64,000 nucleotides of DNA from Mycolicibacterium gadium (lineage in GTDB: Bacteria > Actinomycetota > Actinomycetes > Mycobacteriales > Mycobacteriaceae), in NCBI RefSeq assembly GCF_010728925.1, contig NZ_AP022608.1, positions 4,712,001-4,776,000 on the forward strand. The letters run 5' to 3'. The translations under genes and the position numbers were made by a program. Shown here piece after piece: positions 46,735 to 55,822 of the stretch. Every line of letters starts with the position of its first letter. The first letter of the stretch is position 1. The notes beneath the pieces are model-generated. The model ran no database searches and had not been told where the DNA came from. It saw only the letters and a program-made list of their open reading frames with translations.

Positions 46735-48060
46735 ATGGCTCAGACCACGATCAAGCAGTGGATTCACTGGCTCTCGGTACACGGCCTGATCCGGGGCTTC
46801 GCCAAGGTCGTCGCCCGTCGGGGTGATCCGCGCGGACGGCTACTCGCCGATCCCACGGTGCGGTCGAACCCGATCGGATTCATCGAGGAGCTGCGCGCGC
46901 GTGGCCCGCTCGTTCGGTGTCGCGGGCTCTACATGACCGTCGACCACAAGGTCGTCAACGACCTACTGCGCTCCGACGACTTCCACGTCTTCGCCCTGGG
47001 GTCGAATCTGCCCAAACCGATGCAGTGGGTCGCCGACCGCACGAGATCCGATCTGCTGCATCCGATTCAGCCGCCGTCGATGCTGTCGGTGGAGCCGCCG
47101 CAGCACACGCGTTACCGCAAGCTCGTGTCATCGGTCTTCACCGTCCGCGCGGTCGCGGCATTGCGCGACCGCGTTCAGGAGTCGGCGAACGCCCTACTCG
47201 ACGACCTCACCGACGCGGGCACCGTCGACATCGTCGATCGATACTGCTCGCAACTCCCCGTCACGGTGATCGGCGACATCCTCGGGGTGCCCGACGACGC
47301 CAGGCCCCGCATCCTCGAGTTCGGTGAACTCGGTGCGCCGAGCCTCGACATCGGTCTGACGTGGACCCAGTACAAGACGGTCTACCGCGGTATCAGGGGC
47401 TTCAACGACTGGCTGTCCAATCATCTGCGCGAGTTGAGCCGAAACCCCGGCGACGACCTGATGAGCCAGATCATCGTGGCGTCCCAGGACGCCGAAGGCG
47501 GACCGCTGACCCATCAGGAGTTGCTCGCGACCGCGGGGCTGGTGCTCGCGGCAGGCTTCGAGACGACGGTCAACCTGCTGGGCAACGGAATTCGGATGCT
47601 GGTGGACAGTCCGCAGCATCTCGACACGTTGGCCGAGCGTCCCGAGCTGTGGCCGACGGCGGTCGAGGAGGTGCTGCGGCTGGATTCGCCGGTGCAACTC
47701 AGTGCCCGGATCGCGATGAGGGACATCGAGGTCGAGGGCGCCCTGGTGAAGCGCAACGAGGGCGTGATCCTGTACCTCGCCGGCGCCAATCGGGATCCCA
47801 ACGTCTTCGACGATCCGCATCGGTTCGACATCGAACGCGACAACGCGGGGAAGCACCTGTCGTTCTCCGGCGGGCGGCACTTCTGTCTCGGTGCGGCGCT
47901 GGCGCGCGCCGAAGGTGAGGTCGGGCTGAAGACCTTCTTCGAGCGGTTCCCGGATGCGCGGCTGGCCGGTGAGGGCAGCCGTCGGCAGACGCGCGTACTG
48001 CGCGGATGGTCGTCGCTCCCGATCTCGCTTGGTGAGGCGCGCACCGCTGTAAGTTCGTGA
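46735..48060 (+). CDS. cyp140: Cytochrome P450, CYP140 family
   Basis: A 441-residue soluble P450. The haem-binding motif FSGGRHFCLG carries the ligand Cys384. The oxygen-binding helix reads AAGFETTVN, and the ExxR (EEVLR) of helix K is intact. The N-terminus (IHWLSVHGLIRGFAKVVARRGD), the YCSQLP and FGELGAPSLDIG segments and the C-terminal RVLRGWSSLP are very like M. tuberculosis CYP140 (Rv1880c), so the family call is firm; its substrate is not known. ATG 46735 follows GGAG-C-GGAGG; the open frame upstream is the antisense of the TetR gene. It is followed 1 bp later by the next gene. Confidence 0.9.
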   Translation: MAQTTIKQWIHWLSVHGLIRGFAKVVARRGDPRGRLLADPTVRSNPIGFIEELRARGPLVRCRGLYMTVDHKVVNDLLRSDDFHVFALGSNLPKPMQWVADRTRSDLLHPIQPPSMLSVEPPQHTRYRKLVSSVFTVRAVAALRDRVQESANALLDDLTDAGTVDIVDRYCSQLPVTVIGDILGVPDDARPRILEFGELGAPSLDIGLTWTQYKTVYRGIRGFNDWLSNHLRELSRNPGDDLMSQIIVASQDAEGGPLTHQELLATAGLVLAAGFETTVNLLGNGIRMLVDSPQHLDTLAERPELWPTAVEEVLRLDSPVQLSARIAMRDIEVEGALVKRNEGVILYLAGANRDPNVFDDPHRFDIERDNAGKHLSFSGGRHFCLGAALARAEGEVGLKTFFERFPDARLAGEGSRRQTRVLRGWSSLPISLGEARTAVSS

Positions 48061-48061
48061 C

Positions 48062-48811
48062 GTGGACTTCCGAGCCGCCCTGCTCGATCAGACCCAGGCA
48101 TTCGGCGAACTGATTCGCGACGCAGACCCTTCAACACCAGTACCGACGTGTCCGGACTGGACACTCAACCAGTTGTTCCGCCACGTCGGGCGCGGAAATC
48201 GTTGGGCCGCGCAGATCGTCGCCGAGCGCCGCAGCCAGCCGCTGAACCCGCGCGATGTACGCGACGGTCGACCGCCCGAGGATCCGGACGCCGCCATCGA
48301 CTGGCTCAACGGCGGTGTGCAACAGCTCCTCACCGCCGTCGACCAGGTCGGCTCCGATGCCCGCGTATGGACGTTTCTTGGCCCGCGGCCCGCCGGGTTC
48401 TGGATCCGCAGGCGGCTGCACGAGGTCCTCGTGCATTTCGCCGACGCCGCGCTCGCGTCAGGCGCCGACTTCGACCCGGCACCGGAGCTGGCGGCCGACG
48501 CGATCAGCGAATGGATCGAGCTCACGGTCGTACAAGCCGACAAACACGCACCACCGGTCGACCGAGGGCGCACGCTGCATCTGCACGCCACCGAGTCGGA
48601 CCTCGGGCCGACGGGTGAGTGGACGATCGGCAACGACGAGCACGGTTTGTCCTGGTCCCACGATCACGGCAAGGGCGACGTCGCGCTGCGCGGCCCGGTC
48701 AGAGACCTGCTGCTGGCGATCATGCGGCGACGCCAGGCGCCGGAGCTCGACATCGAGGTTTTCGGGGACGAGGCGATGTGGGACGCATGGCTGCAACGCA
48801 CACCGTTCTGA
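48062..48811 (+). CDS. Maleylpyruvate isomerase/DinB-like protein (Rv0332-like)
   Basis: A 249-residue protein of the mycothiol-dependent maleylpyruvate isomerase (MDMPI/DinB) fold. The four-helix bundle domain shows the metal-binding His pattern HVGRGNRWAAQ and, later, HEVLVHFADAAL, preceded by TCPDWTLNQLFRH. The C-terminal domain is alpha/beta. These proteins usually use mycothiol as cofactor or thiol substrate; the reaction here is unknown. The GTG start is one base after the P450 stop. Length and neighbours match Rv0332. Confidence 0.87.
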   Translation: MDFRAALLDQTQAFGELIRDADPSTPVPTCPDWTLNQLFRHVGRGNRWAAQIVAERRSQPLNPRDVRDGRPPEDPDAAIDWLNGGVQQLLTAVDQVGSDARVWTFLGPRPAGFWIRRRLHEVLVHFADAALASGADFDPAPELAADAISEWIELTVVQADKHAPPVDRGRTLHLHATESDLGPTGEWTIGNDEHGLSWSHDHGKGDVALRGPVRDLLLAIMRRRQAPELDIEVFGDEAMWDAWLQRTPF

Positions 48812-48830
48812 TTGGCGTATTTTCACGACC

Positions 48831-49178
48831 ATGACCACTTCGGAGATCGCGACCGTCCTTGCTTGGCATGACGCGCTCAACGAGCAGGACCTCGACACCC
48901 TCATCCAGGTTTCCAGCGACGACATCGAGTTCGGCGACGCGAGCGGCGCGGGACAGGGACACGCCGCGCTGCGCGAGTGGGCGAGTTCCCTGGCCACCTC
49001 GGCGGCCGTTCCCGGCCGGATGTACGTCCGCGACGGTGTCGTCGTCGCCGAGGAGGAAGACGGAAGGGCGGCGGCGTTCCGTGTCGTGCACGACCACGTC
49101 ACGTCGGTGTTCCGGCACGACGATCTTGCGTCGGCGCTGGCCGCCACCGAGCTGAGCGAACGGGATCTGGCGGGCTGA
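48831..49178 (+). CDS. SnoaL/NTF2-like small protein (Rv0333-like)
   Basis: A 115-residue protein with the NTF2/SnoaL cone-fold pattern: N-terminal helix [20 protein letters not shown], then [11 protein letters not shown], and strands ending [15 protein letters not shown]. It starts 19 bp after the MDMPI-like gene and overlaps rmlA by one base (TGATG), so it belongs to one operon. It occupies the place of M. tuberculosis Rv0333, which has not been given a function. Confidence 0.85.
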   Translation: MTTSEIATVLAWHDALNEQDLDTLIQVSSDDIEFGDASGAGQGHAALREWASSLATSAAVPGRMYVRDGVVVAEEEDGRAAAFRVVHDHVTSVFRHDDLASALAATELSERDLAG

Positions 49179-50041
49179 TGCGGGGGATCATTCTGGCTGG
49201 AGGGTCGGGGACGCGGCTGTACCCGATCACGATGGGTGTGAGCAAGCAGCTGGTGCCGGTGTACGACAAGCCGATGATCTACTACCCGCTGTCCACCTTG
49301 ATGATGGCGGGCATCCGCGACATCCAGATCATCACCACCGCCGATGACGCACCGGCATTTCACCGATTGCTCGGTGACGGTTCACAATTCGGCATCAACC
49401 TCACCTACGCCGTGCAGGAGAAGCCCGACGGCCTGGCGCAGGCGTTCGTGATCGGCGCCGGCCACATCGGAAATGATTCGGTGGCACTGGTGCTGGGGGA
49501 CAACATCTTCTACGGACCGCGCCTGGGCACCAGCCTCAGCCGATTCCAGGAGGTCAGCGGCGGTGCGATTTTCGCGTACTGGGTCGCCAACCCGTCCGCA
49601 TACGGCGTGGTCGAGTTCAGCGACGACGGCCTTGCGCTTTCGTTGGAGGAGAAGCCCGAGACGCCGAAGTCGCATTACGCGGTGCCGGGGTTGTACTTCT
49701 ATGACAACGACGTCATCGAGATCGCGCGCGGGCTGAAGCCTTCGGCGCGAGGCGAATACGAGGTCACCGACATCAACCAGACGTACCTGAACCAGGGCCG
49801 GCTGTCGGTCGAGGTGCTTGCCCGAGGTACCGCGTGGCTGGACACCGGGACCTTCGACTCGCTGCTCGATGCCAGCGACTACGTGCGCACGATCGAGCGC
49901 AGGCAGGGGTTGAAGATCAGCGTCCCCGAGGAAGTCGCCTGGCAGGTCGGCTTCATCGACGACGAGCAGTTGGCCACGCGCGCAAAAACTCTGCTCAAGT
50001 CCGGCTATGGCCGGTACCTGCTGGGGCTGTTGGAGCGCTAG
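49178..50041 (+). CDS. rmlA: Glucose-1-phosphate thymidylyltransferase
   Basis: A 287-residue nucleotidyltransferase that makes dTDP-glucose from glucose-1-phosphate and dTTP, the first step of dTDP-rhamnose synthesis for the arabinogalactan linker. The signature [12 protein letters not shown] and [11 protein letters not shown] are at the N-terminus (residues 7-33), and [17 protein letters not shown] and [10 protein letters not shown] follow. ATG overlaps the stop of the previous gene. The 3' end overlaps the tail of the convergent YibE/F gene by 47 bp. Length matches M. tuberculosis RmlA (288). Confidence 0.96.
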   Translation: MRGIILAGGSGTRLYPITMGVSKQLVPVYDKPMIYYPLSTLMMAGIRDIQIITTADDAPAFHRLLGDGSQFGINLTYAVQEKPDGLAQAFVIGAGHIGNDSVALVLGDNIFYGPRLGTSLSRFQEVSGGAIFAYWVANPSAYGVVEFSDDGLALSLEEKPETPKSHYAVPGLYFYDNDVIEIARGLKPSARGEYEVTDINQTYLNQGRLSVEVLARGTAWLDTGTFDSLLDASDYVRTIERRQGLKISVPEEVAWQVGFIDDEQLATRAKTLLKSGYGRYLLGLLER

Positions 50042-51254
50042 GCGTCGCGAGTACCGCGGCGATCGCCGTAGTCAGCGGCACCGACAGTGCCAGAGCGATG
50101 CCACCTACCGCGGACCGTGCGATCTCGATGGCCACGCTCTCGCTGGTCAGCACGTCACCCAACGAGCGGTTCGCGACGCTGAACAACAGCAGCAGCGGCA
50201 GCGCGCTACCCGCGTAGGCCAGCACCAGTGTGTAGACGGTGCTGGCGATGTGGTCACGTCCCACCCGCATGGCGCCGACGAACACCGCCCGGCGTGAAGT
50301 GCCCTCCAGCGCAGCCAACTCGAACGCCGTCGACGCCTGTGTGACGGTGACGTCGTTGAGCACGCCGAGCGAACCGACGATGAATCCGGCCAGCAACAGC
50401 CCGGTGATCGACACGTTGCCCAGGTATGTCGCGACCGCGTTGTTCTCCTCTTCGGAGAGCCCGGTCAGATGAGTCAACTCGATTGCGGCCCAGGATAATA
50501 CGGCGGCCACCAACAGCGACGCCAGGGTGCCGAGCAGAGCCGCGCTGGTGCGAAGGCTGACGCCATGCGCCAGGTAGATCACCGCGTAGAGGATCACCGA
50601 CGACGCCACTAACGCGACTGGGATGGCGGCGGCCCCGTCGCGCAGGGCGGGCAGCATGAAAGCGACCAGCACCAGGAACGCCACGACGATGCCGATCAGC
50701 GCGCGTAGTCCGCGCCAGCGGGCGACCGCGACGACCACCACCGCGAACGCGACGGCCAGCCCGAGCAACGGCCATGACCGCTCGTAGTCGTAGAACGAGT
50801 AGGTCGTGACGCCGGTCGGGTCGACCTGGCGGGTGATCCGAATCTGGTCGCCGACCGCGAGCTGTGGCTGGCCGGCCCCGCCGCCGAACTCGAGCAAGGT
50901 GTTGGCGCCCGCGTTCGGTCCCGAGTCGATCGCGATGAACGCCCGCACGCAGCGGGCGCCCCCGCCGTCGGCCGGCGGCGGCGGGGCCGTCAGCACGCCA
51001 CCCACCGCCTGGTAGCCGCAGGTGGCCTCGGTGCTGGACACCACATGGCCGGCCTCGGTGGTGACGGCGCCGCCCTCGGCGTTCTGGAACGGCAGCGGGA
51101 TGTCGACCTTCTGCTGGCTCGGCCAGAGCCAGGCGGCCCCGGCCAGCGTCACGACGCCGATCGCGATCAGCAGTCCGACGACGACCCTGGCGGCCAGCGG
51201 CCCCAGCGGCGAGGGTCCGCTCAGGGAATGTGAATGGGCGTGCGAGTGCGTCAC
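49995..51254 (-). CDS. YibE/F-family membrane protein
   Basis: A 419-residue membrane protein. A His-rich start (THSHAHSHS) is followed by a helix, an extracytoplasmic domain with two Cys (about residues 40-150), and eight or so helices forming the YibE/F domain: [30 protein letters not shown], and the conserved [14 protein letters not shown] and [19 protein letters not shown]. Function unknown; a transport role is often proposed. The GTG at 51254 was chosen because a -10 element (TACCCT, minus strand 51267-51262) lies seven bases before it, suggesting a leaderless mRNA; TTG 51260 is the alternative. Confidence 0.85.
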   Translation of the reverse strand: MTHSHAHSHSLSGPSPLGPLAARVVVGLLIAIGVVTLAGAAWLWPSQQKVDIPLPFQNAEGGAVTTEAGHVVSSTEATCGYQAVGGVLTAPPPPADGGGARCVRAFIAIDSGPNAGANTLLEFGGGAGQPQLAVGDQIRITRQVDPTGVTTYSFYDYERSWPLLGLAVAFAVVVVAVARWRGLRALIGIVVAFLVLVAFMLPALRDGAAAIPVALVASSVILYAVIYLAHGVSLRTSAALLGTLASLLVAAVLSWAAIELTHLTGLSEEENNAVATYLGNVSITGLLLAGFIVGSLGVLNDVTVTQASTAFELAALEGTSRRAVFVGAMRVGRDHIASTVYTLVLAYAGSALPLLLLFSVANRSLGDVLTSESVAIEIARSAVGGIALALSVPLTTAIAAVLATPSAPTAPAGTGHSRT

Positions 51255-51285
51255 CCGCAACAGGGTAGAGGTTGTTTCGAGATCG

Positions 51286-52551
51286 TTATTGCCGGTAGCT
51301 GACGAGGAAGTTGCCCAGCCGCTCGATGGCGTTGGCCAGATCGCGGGCCCAGGGCAGCGTCACGATGCGCAGGTGGTCGGGTGTCGGCCAATTGAAGCCG
51401 GTGCCCTGGGTGACCAGAATCTTCTCCTGCAGCAGCAGATCGAGGACCAGTTGCTCGTCGTCGACGATGTCGTACACCTCTGGATCCAACCGCGGGAAGG
51501 CGTACAGCGCGCCTTGCGGTTTCACGCACGACACCCCGGGGATCTCGTTGAGCTTCGTCCACGCGATGTCGCGCTGCTCCAGTAGCCGCCCGCCGGGCAG
51601 CACCAGATCCTCGATGCTCTGATGTCCGCCCAGCGCGACCTGAATCGCGTACTGCGCGGGCACATTCGGGCACAGCCGCATATTGGCCAGCAGGCTGATG
51701 CCCTCCAGGAAGCTGCTCGCGTGTTCTTTGGGCCCGGTGATCACCAGCCAGCCGGAGCGATAACCGGCAACTCGGTAGGCCTTGGACAAACCGTTGAACG
51801 TCAGTGTCAGCAGATCCGGCGCCAGCGTCGCGAGGCTGATGTGCTCGGCATCGTCGTAGAGGATCTTGTCGTAGATCTCGTCGGCGAGCAGCAGCAGTTG
51901 ATGCTTGCGCGCCAATTCGACCATCTGCTCGAGGATCTCGGTGCCGTACACCGCACCGGTGGGGTTGTTCGGGTTGATCACGACGAGCGCTTTGGTGCGG
52001 TCGGTGATCTTCGCTTCGAGATCGGCGATGTCGGGCTGCCAGCCCTGGGTCTCGTCGCACAGGTAGTGCACCGGCGTGCCACCGGCCAGCGAGGTCGACG
52101 CGGTCCACAGGGGATAGTCCGGCGCGGGTATGAGCACCTGGTCGCCGTTGTCCAGCAGCGCCTGAAGCGTCATCGTGATCAGTTCGGAAACCCCGTTGCC
52201 GAGGTAGACGTCGTCGACGTCGAATCGGGGGAATCCCTCCACCAATTCGTAGCGGGTGAACACCGCGCGGCGGGCCGCCTGGATGCCCTTCGAGTCGGAG
52301 TACCCCTGCGCGTACGGCAGCGCCTGGATCATGTCGCGCATGATCACGTCGGGCGCCTCGAAGCCGAACGGGGCCGGGTTGCCGATGTTGAGTTTGAGGA
52401 TGCGGTGACCCTCGGCCTCCAGCCGTGACGCGTGTTCGTGCACGGGGCCACGGATCTCGTACAGCACGTCCTGCAGCTTGGATGACTGCGTGAACATGCG
52501 CGGCCGCGGATGCTGCCCGGCGGCATGAAACGGCACGTGGTGCGTGGTCAC
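51286..52551 (-). CDS. Alanine aminotransferase (AlaA/Rv0337c-like)
   Basis: A 421-residue fold-type I PLP aminotransferase. The Schiff-base Lys lies in NGLSKAYRVAGYRSGW; NPNNPTGAVY, DEIYDKILYD and the substrate-binding Arg near PDHLRIVTLP complete the class I/II pattern. It interconverts alanine and pyruvate with 2-oxoglutarate/glutamate. Position next to the Fe-S membrane protein equals M. tuberculosis Rv0337c (annotated aspC). GTG start, with AAGGA directly before it. Confidence 0.92.
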   Translation of the reverse strand: MTTHHVPFHAAGQHPRPRMFTQSSKLQDVLYEIRGPVHEHASRLEAEGHRILKLNIGNPAPFGFEAPDVIMRDMIQALPYAQGYSDSKGIQAARRAVFTRYELVEGFPRFDVDDVYLGNGVSELITMTLQALLDNGDQVLIPAPDYPLWTASTSLAGGTPVHYLCDETQGWQPDIADLEAKITDRTKALVVINPNNPTGAVYGTEILEQMVELARKHQLLLLADEIYDKILYDDAEHISLATLAPDLLTLTFNGLSKAYRVAGYRSGWLVITGPKEHASSFLEGISLLANMRLCPNVPAQYAIQVALGGHQSIEDLVLPGGRLLEQRDIAWTKLNEIPGVSCVKPQGALYAFPRLDPEVYDIVDDEQLVLDLLLQEKILVTQGTGFNWPTPDHLRIVTLPWARDLANAIERLGNFLVSYRQ

Positions 52552-52598
52552 GTCCTTAATGCTCTCATTGCCGTCCAGCGAATATCGAAAAACGCTGG

Positions 52599-55500
52599 TC
52601 AGCGCTTGCCGGGCGGACGCGCACCCTTCGCGATACCCAGACCCTTCACCGGCGCGGCAGGCGCTTCGCCGTTGTCGTCCGCAGAAGGCTCGGGCGCAGC
52701 GCTGGATTCGCCGTTGGCCGCTTTATCCGGCTGTGGCGCAGCAGGTTTCGCAGGAGCCGCGGGTGCTGCCTTCTTTGCGCCGGGGCGGCGCGCACCGGCG
52801 GCGATGCCCAGGCCCTTGACCTCGGGTTCAGGCTTCGCCGGTGCTTCGGCTTCGGTGGGTGCCTGGGCTTGGGCAGGTGGCGCACCTTCGGCCTGCGGCG
52901 CCGCTTCAGCATTTGCGGGGGCCGCGGTTTTCTTGGCTCCCGGGCGGCGCGCACCGGCGGCGATGCCCAGGCCCTTGACCTCGGGTTCAGGCTTCGCCGG
53001 TGCTTCGGCTTCGGCCGCGGGGGCTTCCGCAGGGGCAGCCGCGGCGGTCTTCTTGGCGCCGGGACGTTTGGCGCCCCCGGCGATGCCCAGGCCCTTGACC
53101 GGTGCTGACGCGGCGGGCTTGTCTTCGGCGGGCTTGTCGCCGGCGGGAGCGGCAGCCGCCTTCTTGGCACCGGGACGCTTGGCGCCCCCGGCGATACCCA
53201 GTCCCGTGACGGGCTTGGTGTCCGCAGTCGCGCTGGACGCCTTGGCCTCGGTCGGAGCCGCTTCCTCGACCTCTGCTTCGGTCTCTTCCTCGACTTCGGT
53301 CGCCTCGGCCTCGACCTGCGCGGCGCGCTGCTCGGCTGCTTTTTCTGCTTCTCTGGCCGCGGTGCCCTTCTCCGGCAGCGTCACCGCGCTCGTGTCCAGC
53401 GACTCCAGCAGCAGCTGTGCCACGTCCTTCACTTCGGCCTTGGGGACATCCCTGGTCGCGGCGACGTCGTCCACACCGTCGGTGATCATCACGCGGCAGA
53501 ACGGGCAACCGGTCGCGATCGTCGACGCGGTATCCATCGCCTCTTCGGTGCGTTCCACGTTGACGCGCTTGCCGATGTGCTCTTCCATCCACATCCGGGC
53601 ACCGCCCGCGCCGCAGCACAGGCCACGGTCGGCGTGCCGCGGCATCTCGGTGAGCTTGGCGCCGGACGCCCCGATGAGCTCGCGCGGCGCCTCGTAGACC
53701 TTGTTGTGCCTGCCGAGGTAGCAGGGGTCGTGGTAGGTGACATCGACCCCACCGTCGGCGGGCTTCACCGGGACCAGTTTCTTGTCACGGATCAGCCGGT
53801 TCAGCAGCTGGGTGTGGTGCAGCACGGTGTAATTACCGCCCACTTGCGGATACTCGCGGCCCAGCGTGTTGAAGCAGTGCGGGCATGTCACGACGACCTT
53901 GCGGTCCACCCGCTCGACACCGGTGAAGAGCTCGTTGAGCGTCTCGACGTTCTGCGCGGCCAGCTGCTGGAACAGGAACTCGTTACCCGAGCGCCGGGCC
54001 GAGTCGCCGTTGCACGTCTCGCCCTCGCCGAGCACCAGGTACTTCACGCCCGCGGTCGCGAGCAGTTCGGCGACCGCCTTGGTGGTCTTCTTGGCGCGAT
54101 CCTCGTATGCGCCCGCGCAACCGACCCAGAACAAGTACTCGTAGCCCTCGAAGGACTCGACGTCCTTGCCGTAGACGGGCACATCGAAGTCGACCTCGTC
54201 GATCCAGTTGGTGCGGTCCTTGGAGTTCTGGCCCCACGGATTGCCTTTGTTCTCAAGGTTTTTGAACAGCACGCCGAGTTCGCCGGGGAACTCGGACTCC
54301 ATCATCACCTGGTACCGGCGCATATCGACGATGTGGTCGATGTGCTCGATGTCGACCGGGCACTGCTCGACGCAGGCGCCGCACGTGGTGCACGACCACA
54401 ACACGTCGGGGTCGATCACGCCGCCCTGTTCGAGTGTGCCGACCAGTGGCCGGGTGGCCTGCTCGGGACCCGAACCCATGATTCGTTCGAAGCCCGATTC
54501 CGGAACGTGGTGCTCTTCGTCGTGTTTCTCGCCGCCGAGGTCCTCACCGACGCCACCCTCGGAGGTGTTCTCCAGCGGCGACTCCTTGTCGCCGAGGATG
54601 TACGGCGCTTTCGCGAACAGGTGATCGCGAAGGTTCATGATCACGAGCTTGGGGGACAGCGGCTTGCCGGTGTTCCACGCGGGGCACTGCGACTGACAGC
54701 GTCCACACTCGGTGCACGTGGTCATATCGAGGTAGGCCTTCCACGTGAAGTCCTCGATCTTGCCGCGCCCCAGGATGGCGTCCTCGGCGGGATCCTCGAA
54801 GTCGACCCGCTCGCCGTCGTACTCGACGGGCAGCAGCGGACCCAACCCGTTGGGCATCCGCTTGAACGTGACGTTGACCGGCGCCAGGCCGATGTGGAGG
54901 TGCTTGGAGTGCAGGACGATCAGCAGGAAGACCAGCATGACCGCGATGTGCCCGATCAGCGCCAGCGTCTCGATCCACTCGTTGGCGGATTCGCCGAGCG
55001 GATGCAGGATCCAGCCCATGAACTGTGAGAAGAACGCGCCGTTGCCGTAGGGCAGGGCTCCGGTGTTGGCGCCGGCGCCACGGACCAGCGCGTAGGTCCA
55101 GATGACGTTGAAGATCATGAACAGGATCAGCCAGGCGCCGCCGGTGTGCGAACCGTAGAAACGCGAGTCGCGCCCGTGCTTCTTGGGCTCGCGGACGATA
55201 CGGATGATCGCGAACGTGATGATGCCGAGCAGCACGGCGACGGCGAAGAAGTCCTGCAGGAAGCCGAGAGCGTCCCAACGGCCAACGAACGGGATGTGGA
55301 AGTCGTGGTCGACGACCTGTCCGAACGCCTCGACGTAGACCGTGGCGAGGATGAAGAAACCCCACATGGTGAAGAAGTGGGCCATGCCGGGAATCGACCA
55401 CTTCAGCAGCCGGGTTTGCCCGAAGACCTCCTCGAACTGCGTGGTGATGCGCTTCTTGAGGTTGTCCTTGCGGTTGTTCTCGACGCTCGTCTTCGCGCCG

Positions 55501-55607
55501 GACCGGATCAAATTCGTCAGGAAGAGCACGCGCTTGAATGCGAAGACACCGACGAGGGCGAGCATCAGGACCACGGAGATGATCCTGATCAGCATCTGCG
55601 TTTCCAC
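52599..55607 (-). CDS. Membrane Fe-S oxidoreductase (Rv0338c-like) with repetitive tail
   Basis: A 1002-residue protein. The N-terminal membrane domain (about 1-250, six helices) resembles the NarI/HdrE-type cytochrome b subunit. It is followed by two ferredoxin-type cluster motifs (CTECGRCQSQCP and CTTCGACVEQCP) and two CCG domains of the HdrD/GlpC type (CNGDSARR..CPHCF; DPCYLGRHN..CCGAGGA..CPFC). It probably passes electrons between a quinone pool and an unknown partner. M. tuberculosis Rv0338c is shorter (about 882). The excess is a tail with five KGLGIA(G/A)GA(K/R)RPG repeats in Ala/Pro/Glu linkers. The GTG start has GGGAGG at six bases; two palindromes lie just upstream. Confidence 0.9.
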   Translation of the reverse strand: METQMLIRIISVVLMLALVGVFAFKRVLFLTNLIRSGAKTSVENNRKDNLKKRITTQFEEVFGQTRLLKWSIPGMAHFFTMWGFFILATVYVEAFGQVVDHDFHIPFVGRWDALGFLQDFFAVAVLLGIITFAIIRIVREPKKHGRDSRFYGSHTGGAWLILFMIFNVIWTYALVRGAGANTGALPYGNGAFFSQFMGWILHPLGESANEWIETLALIGHIAVMLVFLLIVLHSKHLHIGLAPVNVTFKRMPNGLGPLLPVEYDGERVDFEDPAEDAILGRGKIEDFTWKAYLDMTTCTECGRCQSQCPAWNTGKPLSPKLVIMNLRDHLFAKAPYILGDKESPLENTSEGGVGEDLGGEKHDEEHHVPESGFERIMGSGPEQATRPLVGTLEQGGVIDPDVLWSCTTCGACVEQCPVDIEHIDHIVDMRRYQVMMESEFPGELGVLFKNLENKGNPWGQNSKDRTNWIDEVDFDVPVYGKDVESFEGYEYLFWVGCAGAYEDRAKKTTKAVAELLATAGVKYLVLGEGETCNGDSARRSGNEFLFQQLAAQNVETLNELFTGVERVDRKVVVTCPHCFNTLGREYPQVGGNYTVLHHTQLLNRLIRDKKLVPVKPADGGVDVTYHDPCYLGRHNKVYEAPRELIGASGAKLTEMPRHADRGLCCGAGGARMWMEEHIGKRVNVERTEEAMDTASTIATGCPFCRVMITDGVDDVAATRDVPKAEVKDVAQLLLESLDTSAVTLPEKGTAAREAEKAAEQRAAQVEAEATEVEEETEAEVEEAAPTEAKASSATADTKPVTGLGIAGGAKRPGAKKAAAAPAGDKPAEDKPAASAPVKGLGIAGGAKRPGAKKTAAAAPAEAPAAEAEAPAKPEPEVKGLGIAAGARRPGAKKTAAPANAEAAPQAEGAPPAQAQAPTEAEAPAKPEPEVKGLGIAAGARRPGAKKAAPAAPAKPAAPQPDKAANGESSAAPEPSADDNGEAPAAPVKGLGIAKGARPPGKR
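52783..53014 (-). repeat. 159-bp in-frame tandem duplication in the Fe-S protein tail
   Basis: Positions 52783-52855 and 52942-53014 are identical over 73 bp and are 159 bp (53 codons) apart. Each copy encodes one KGLGIAAGARRPG motif and the EVKPEPEAKAPAEAE-like linker. Divergent further copies of the motif are at about 52602-52647, 53051-53100 and 53161-53210, which shows repeated in-frame expansion of the tail. Confidence 0.88.
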
Positions 55608-55624
55608 CGCGCGCCTCCCGTCCT

Positions 55625-55646
55625 TAAGTTACTCAAGGGTAACTTA
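55625..55646. promoter_or_regulatory. Palindrome 1 upstream of Fe-S protein gene
   Basis: TAAGTTAC-TCAAGG-GTAACTTA, perfect 8-bp arms with a 6-bp spacer, just upstream of the ribosome site (55614-55619) of the Fe-S protein gene. The GTTAC-N6-GTAAC core is repeated 25 bp away, which suggests a TetR- or GntR-type dimer site. Confidence 0.78.
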
Positions 55647-55652
55647 TCCGAT

Positions 55653-55668
55653 GTTACCCGCCAGTAAC
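55653..55668. promoter_or_regulatory. Palindrome 2 upstream of Fe-S protein gene
   Basis: GTTAC-CCGCCA-GTAAC, same core and spacing as palindrome 1, centres 25 bp apart. A further GTTAC half-site follows at about 55691. Together they form a likely operator array for the essential Fe-S membrane protein. Confidence 0.72.
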
Positions 55669-55822
55669 TTTCGCTGCATGCCTGCTCATAGTTACACCAC
55701 AGCTGGATTCAGGTCTACGCAGGCTGACCTAACTACGGTTCGCCACACTCACCGGATGGCTGTCGGGGCTGCCGGTTTCCGCCGTGACCGCCGCCGACAT
55801 CGGTGGCAGGAATCACAGGTGA

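Noticed and set aside
53577..55028. 483-codon plus-strand open frame inside the Fe-S protein gene
   Set aside because: Mirror frame of a gene with clear Fe-S and CCG motifs; the translated sequence has no recognisable features.
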